DNA from: an uncultured Clostridia bacterium
Lineage (GTDB): Bacteria > Bacillota > Clostridia > Christensenellales > DTU072
Direction of reading: 5' to 3'
DNA length: 64,000 bases
Assembly: GCA_934274515.1 (NCBI GenBank)
Contig: CAKQTC010000012.1
Coordinates: forward strand, 1-64,000
Shown here: piece by piece, positions 61,532 through 64,000 of the stretch
Layout of the letters: each line of letters starts with the position of its first letter
Position numbering within the stretch: position 1 is the stretch's first letter
Notes under the pieces: model-generated
Databases searched by the model: none
Told to the model about the DNA's origin: nothing
What the model saw: the letters and a program-made list of their open reading frames with translations, nothing else
Program-made: the position numbers and the translations under genes

Positions 61532-61724
61532 GATATTCTTTGGGTGAGTAGTCGATTTCGGTTGCGGAAACGCAAAAATCGAACCGAGCGACGTATCAAC
61601 CGGCGGTAATGCCGACGCTTTGGCGATTAACCTAACGCGCTAAGCGATCGGACGAGTCCGACAGCCCCAACAGCCGATGCGGTGAGATTCCGCAACCGCC
61701 TGTAAAGTCAGAATGGGAAAGAAT
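61532..61724 (+). ncRNA. FMN riboswitch (RFN element)
   Basis: Conserved RFN pieces are visible in order: TTCTTTGGGTGA at the start, CCGGCGGTAATGCCGACG, CAGCCGATGCGGTGAGATTCCGC, and ACCGCCTGTAAAGTCAGAATGGGA at the end, with a variable hairpin between. FMN binding would favour the terminator that follows and turn off ribU. Confidence 0.93.
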
Positions 61725-61733
61725 GTTTTTTCG

Positions 61734-61752
61734 GCGCGACAACGCGCTTTTT
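61734..61752 (+). terminator. Riboswitch expression-platform terminator
   Basis: GCGCG (61734-61738) pairs with CGCGC (61743-61747), followed by TTTTT (61748-61752). It lies between the FMN aptamer and the ribU start. Confidence 0.8.
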
Positions 61753-61789
61753 CCCGTTTATACTTTATCCCAAACAAACGGAGGTAAAG

Positions 61790-62371
61790 ATGTTAAACGC
61801 AAAAAAGATGAGTAAAGTTCGTCTTACGACGAAGGTAATCGCGTATGCGGCGGCGTGTACGGCTGCGGTCACGGCAATGACCCTTATGGGTTTTTCTTCC
61901 GCGCAGTTTTATTTTAATCTCGGCGATGCGATAATATTAATCGTTTCCGTTATTTTCGGACCGTTTATCGGAATGATAGCCGGCGGACTCGGTTCGTTTT
62001 TTGCAGACCTTGCCGTTTATCCGGCGACGATGTTTTATACGCTCGTAATCAAAGGTCTCGAAGGACTTATTGCCGGCGGACTTACCATTTTAATCAAAAA
62101 GTTTGTCAAAAATAAGAAACTGTCCGTCGTTTTGGGAGCGGCGTCTATGGCGATAGCGGCATATTTTATGATGACGGGTTATTTCGTTTGTCAAACGTTT
62201 TTCTACGGCAGTAAAGAATCCGCTCTTGTCGCTTTGCCGATGGACGCGGTGCAAGCCTCTGTGTCCCTCGTCGTTGCGTTCGTTGCGCTGTATCCGATGA
62301 AAATGATTAATTTCCGTGAGAAAGTTTACATCTCGGACAAGGCGGAAACAAAACAAAAGAATGAGGACTAA
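61790..62371 (+). CDS. ribU: ECF transporter riboflavin-binding S component
   Basis: A 193-residue membrane protein with about six spans and the S-component pattern (FYFNLGDAIILIVSVIFGPFIGMIAGGLGSFFADL). It would bind riboflavin and work with a shared EcfAA'T module encoded elsewhere. The FMN riboswitch in its leader supports riboflavin as substrate. CGGAGG precedes the ATG. Confidence 0.9.
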   Translation: MLNAKKMSKVRLTTKVIAYAAACTAAVTAMTLMGFSSAQFYFNLGDAIILIVSVIFGPFIGMIAGGLGSFFADLAVYPATMFYTLVIKGLEGLIAGGLTILIKKFVKNKKLSVVLGAASMAIAAYFMMTGYFVCQTFFYGSKESALVALPMDAVQASVSLVVAFVALYPMKMINFREKVYISDKAETKQKNED

Positions 62372-62697
62372 ACGGGAGTTTGGGTATCCGAATTAACAGC
62401 AAAAAGGTCATCAAAATAGATTTTTGCGTTTTCGGTGAGAAGGAATCGTTCGAGCGCGTCGATTTTGACGACGACGTGAGTTTCGGTAACGTATTGCCCG
62501 TCGAAGTAACGAGTTATCGTGACGCGCGAACCTTTCTTCAAAACGGAAAGCGCGTCGGATATTTCCGCTTGTTGCGTATCGGAAAGCGTGACGCGGTCGC
62601 GCCTAAGACGTTTTTTCTCGCGCGCGGCCAGTTCTTCTCGCAGTCCTTTAAGCGCGTCGAAAGGAAGAAATTGTTTTGCGCGTTCTACGTTATTCAC
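62368..62697 (-). CDS. YolD-like protein
   Basis: A 109-residue protein with the YolD-like opening (RAKQFLPFDALKGLREELAAREK) and a beta-rich remainder (SRVTITRYFDGQYVT). YolD-like proteins are encoded next to Y-family polymerases and likely act as their small partners, analogous to UmuD. It overlaps the polymerase gene by 8 bases and is convergent with ribU, sharing 4 bases with its end. Confidence 0.85.
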   Translation of the reverse strand: MNNVERAKQFLPFDALKGLREELAAREKKRLRRDRVTLSDTQQAEISDALSVLKKGSRVTITRYFDGQYVTETHVVVKIDALERFLLTENAKIYFDDLFAVNSDTQTPV

Positions 62698-63952
62698 CGT
62701 TATGTCCCCCTATAAGTTTGTTTCGTTCGATAGCCGTTGCGCCTTCTTGTAAATCCATACCGCGTAGTAGGGCGTTTTTGCCGAATTTATCTTTGATTGC
62801 GAGTACGGTTTGTTCCGTTTTCTTTTCTTTTTCTATCTTTTCCGTATCGAAAAGAAGGCTGTTGGACGCCATATTTTCGGGGATAACCGAGCCGAAGTCA
62901 ACGGATATTCGACGGATAGGTTCGGTTTTTATCGTTGTTTTGCGAAAAATTTTAAGCGCATAGTCGATGATAATTCGGTATGACGCGGTCGAGTCCGTCA
63001 TTCGCAGGTTTCCGCCGGTGGGAGCGACGAAGTCTTGGGAATAACCGACGAACACGCCGACGGTGGTCGCCACGGCTTTACGACGAAGAAGTTCTTGACA
63101 GCAGGAAAGTATCATTTCTTTAAGGACAAGTTCCGCTTTGTCGTAATCGTAGTCGTCAAAAAGTATTTGCGAAGTCGACACCGACGTGTTTTTGCGCTTG
63201 TATGCCTTTATGTCGGCAATCGTGCAGGGTTCTATACCGCGAGAGTGGTCGATGAGCAGTTCCGCGTTAATGCCGAATTCCCTATAAAGCACGGATTCGG
63301 GCGCGTTCGCGATATCGCGCATCGTAAAAATACGGAGTTTTTTAAGGCGTTTAGCCGTGCCTCTCGCTATCTGCCAAAAATCGGTAAGCGGTCGGTGGTC
63401 CCAAAGCGTGCGTGTAAACAGTTCTTCGTCGAGATAACCGATGCCGTCGGGTGTGTGTTTCGCCGTAATGTCGAGCGCGATTTTCGCAAGATATAGGTTT
63501 GTTCCGATACCGGCGGTCGCCGGGATGCGTTTGCGTGCGGTTATTTCTTCGATAAGACGTTTCGCAAAGGCTTTCGGTGTGGTTTTGTATGTCGCGAGAT
63601 ATTCGGTCGCGTCAAGAAAACACTCGTCGATGGAGTAGACGTGAATGTCGTCGGGCGAAAAAAAGTCGAGATAAAGTTCGTAAATGTCGGCGGCATACTC
63701 AATGTATTTTTTCATACGCGGTTTTGCAATGAGATAGTCAACGTTTTGCGGAATATCGAACAGTCGGCAACGGTTTTTTACGCCGAGTTTTTTCATGTAC
63801 GGAGAAACGGCAAGGCAAAGCGCGCCCCTACCCCTCGTTTCGTCCGCAACGACGAGGGGAGTAGACATCGGATCCAAACCGCGTTCGGCACATTCGACCG
63901 ACGCGAAAAACGATTTCATATCTATGCAGTAAAACGTACGATTTTTTTCCAT
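62690..63952 (-). CDS. Y-family DNA polymerase, UvrX/UmuC-like
   Basis: A 420-residue translesion polymerase. CIDMKSFFASVEC carries the first catalytic Asp, and VYSIDECFLDAT carries the Asp-Glu pair. The thumb HhH region (RGTAKRLKKLRI) and little finger follow. The pairing with a YolD-like gene is typical of Bacillota UvrX-type polymerases, usually SOS-induced. I see no clear LexA box in the 48 bases left upstream. Confidence 0.93.
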   Translation of the reverse strand: MEKNRTFYCIDMKSFFASVECAERGLDPMSTPLVVADETRGRGALCLAVSPYMKKLGVKNRCRLFDIPQNVDYLIAKPRMKKYIEYAADIYELYLDFFSPDDIHVYSIDECFLDATEYLATYKTTPKAFAKRLIEEITARKRIPATAGIGTNLYLAKIALDITAKHTPDGIGYLDEELFTRTLWDHRPLTDFWQIARGTAKRLKKLRIFTMRDIANAPESVLYREFGINAELLIDHSRGIEPCTIADIKAYKRKNTSVSTSQILFDDYDYDKAELVLKEMILSCCQELLRRKAVATTVGVFVGYSQDFVAPTGGNLRMTDSTASYRIIIDYALKIFRKTTIKTEPIRRISVDFGSVIPENMASNSLLFDTEKIEKEKKTEQTVLAIKDKFGKNALLRGMDLQEGATAIERNKLIGGHNGE

Positions 63953-64000
63953 TATAAGAATTATACCGCTTAGAGAAAGGTTTAGTCAACGTCAAAACCG

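Overview
The window looks like a piece of a Bacillota (Clostridia-type) chromosome, probably from an uncultured gut member. The reasons are strong Shine-Dalgarno sites, an FMN riboswitch in front of an ECF riboflavin transporter, a CPBP protease pair, a YolD-like/Y-polymerase pair, and very large lipoproteins built from InlB-type B-repeats and BspA-type leucine-rich repeats. A more precise taxon (perhaps Christensenellales) is only a guess.

Region 1 (1-1.5 kb) holds a direct and tandem repeat cluster and a membrane-anchored exported protein. Region 2 (about 1.7-32 kb) is accessory DNA. It opens with two overlapping serine recombinases pointing outward. A block of about 12 kb (4.1-16.2 kb) follows with a LexA/CI-like repressor, a structured intergenic RNA or DNA region, small proteins, several single-span exported proteins, a Zot/pI-like membrane ATPase, an HUH replication initiator, two large hairpins, a tyrosine integrase and a KilA-N protein. 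That content matches an integrated filamentous-phage-like (inovirus) element. Directly downstream (16.3-27 kb) is a complete diversity-generating retroelement (DGR): a 2,823-residue lipoprotein whose last 40 or so residues are the variable repeat (VR), a cruciform-type hairpin at its stop codon, an Avd-like protein, the template repeat (TR) and the DGR reverse transcriptase. A convergent minus-strand cluster (27-31.6 kb) carries PcfJ-like, PcfK/MutS-I and small unknown genes. The accessory stretch ends near a tRNA-Arg(ACG).

Region 3 (32-64 kb) is ordinary chromosome: pepV-like dipeptidase, gltX, an acyltransferase, a ComEC-type metallo-hydrolase, a 2,749-residue LRR lipoprotein, a phosphoribosyltransferase, a YycJ-like hydrolase, two CPBP proteases and rlmH. 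It continues with an operon of M14 carboxypeptidase-tadA-pth-mfd-PrsA-like lipoprotein, a glutamate-5-kinase-like protein, a DUF4349-like lipoprotein, a WYL regulator, the FMN riboswitch with ribU, and the Y-family polymerase pair.

The most interesting system is the DGR. TR and VR can be aligned by eye: 23 of 25 substitutions fall at template adenines. The diversified C-type-lectin-like tip sits at the end of a very long predicted surface stalk. Upstream of the target gene are three related dyads, two of them an exact 27-bp inverted pair, which could be operators or an invertible promoter. The TR RNA appears to end at its own terminator just before the reverse transcriptase gene.
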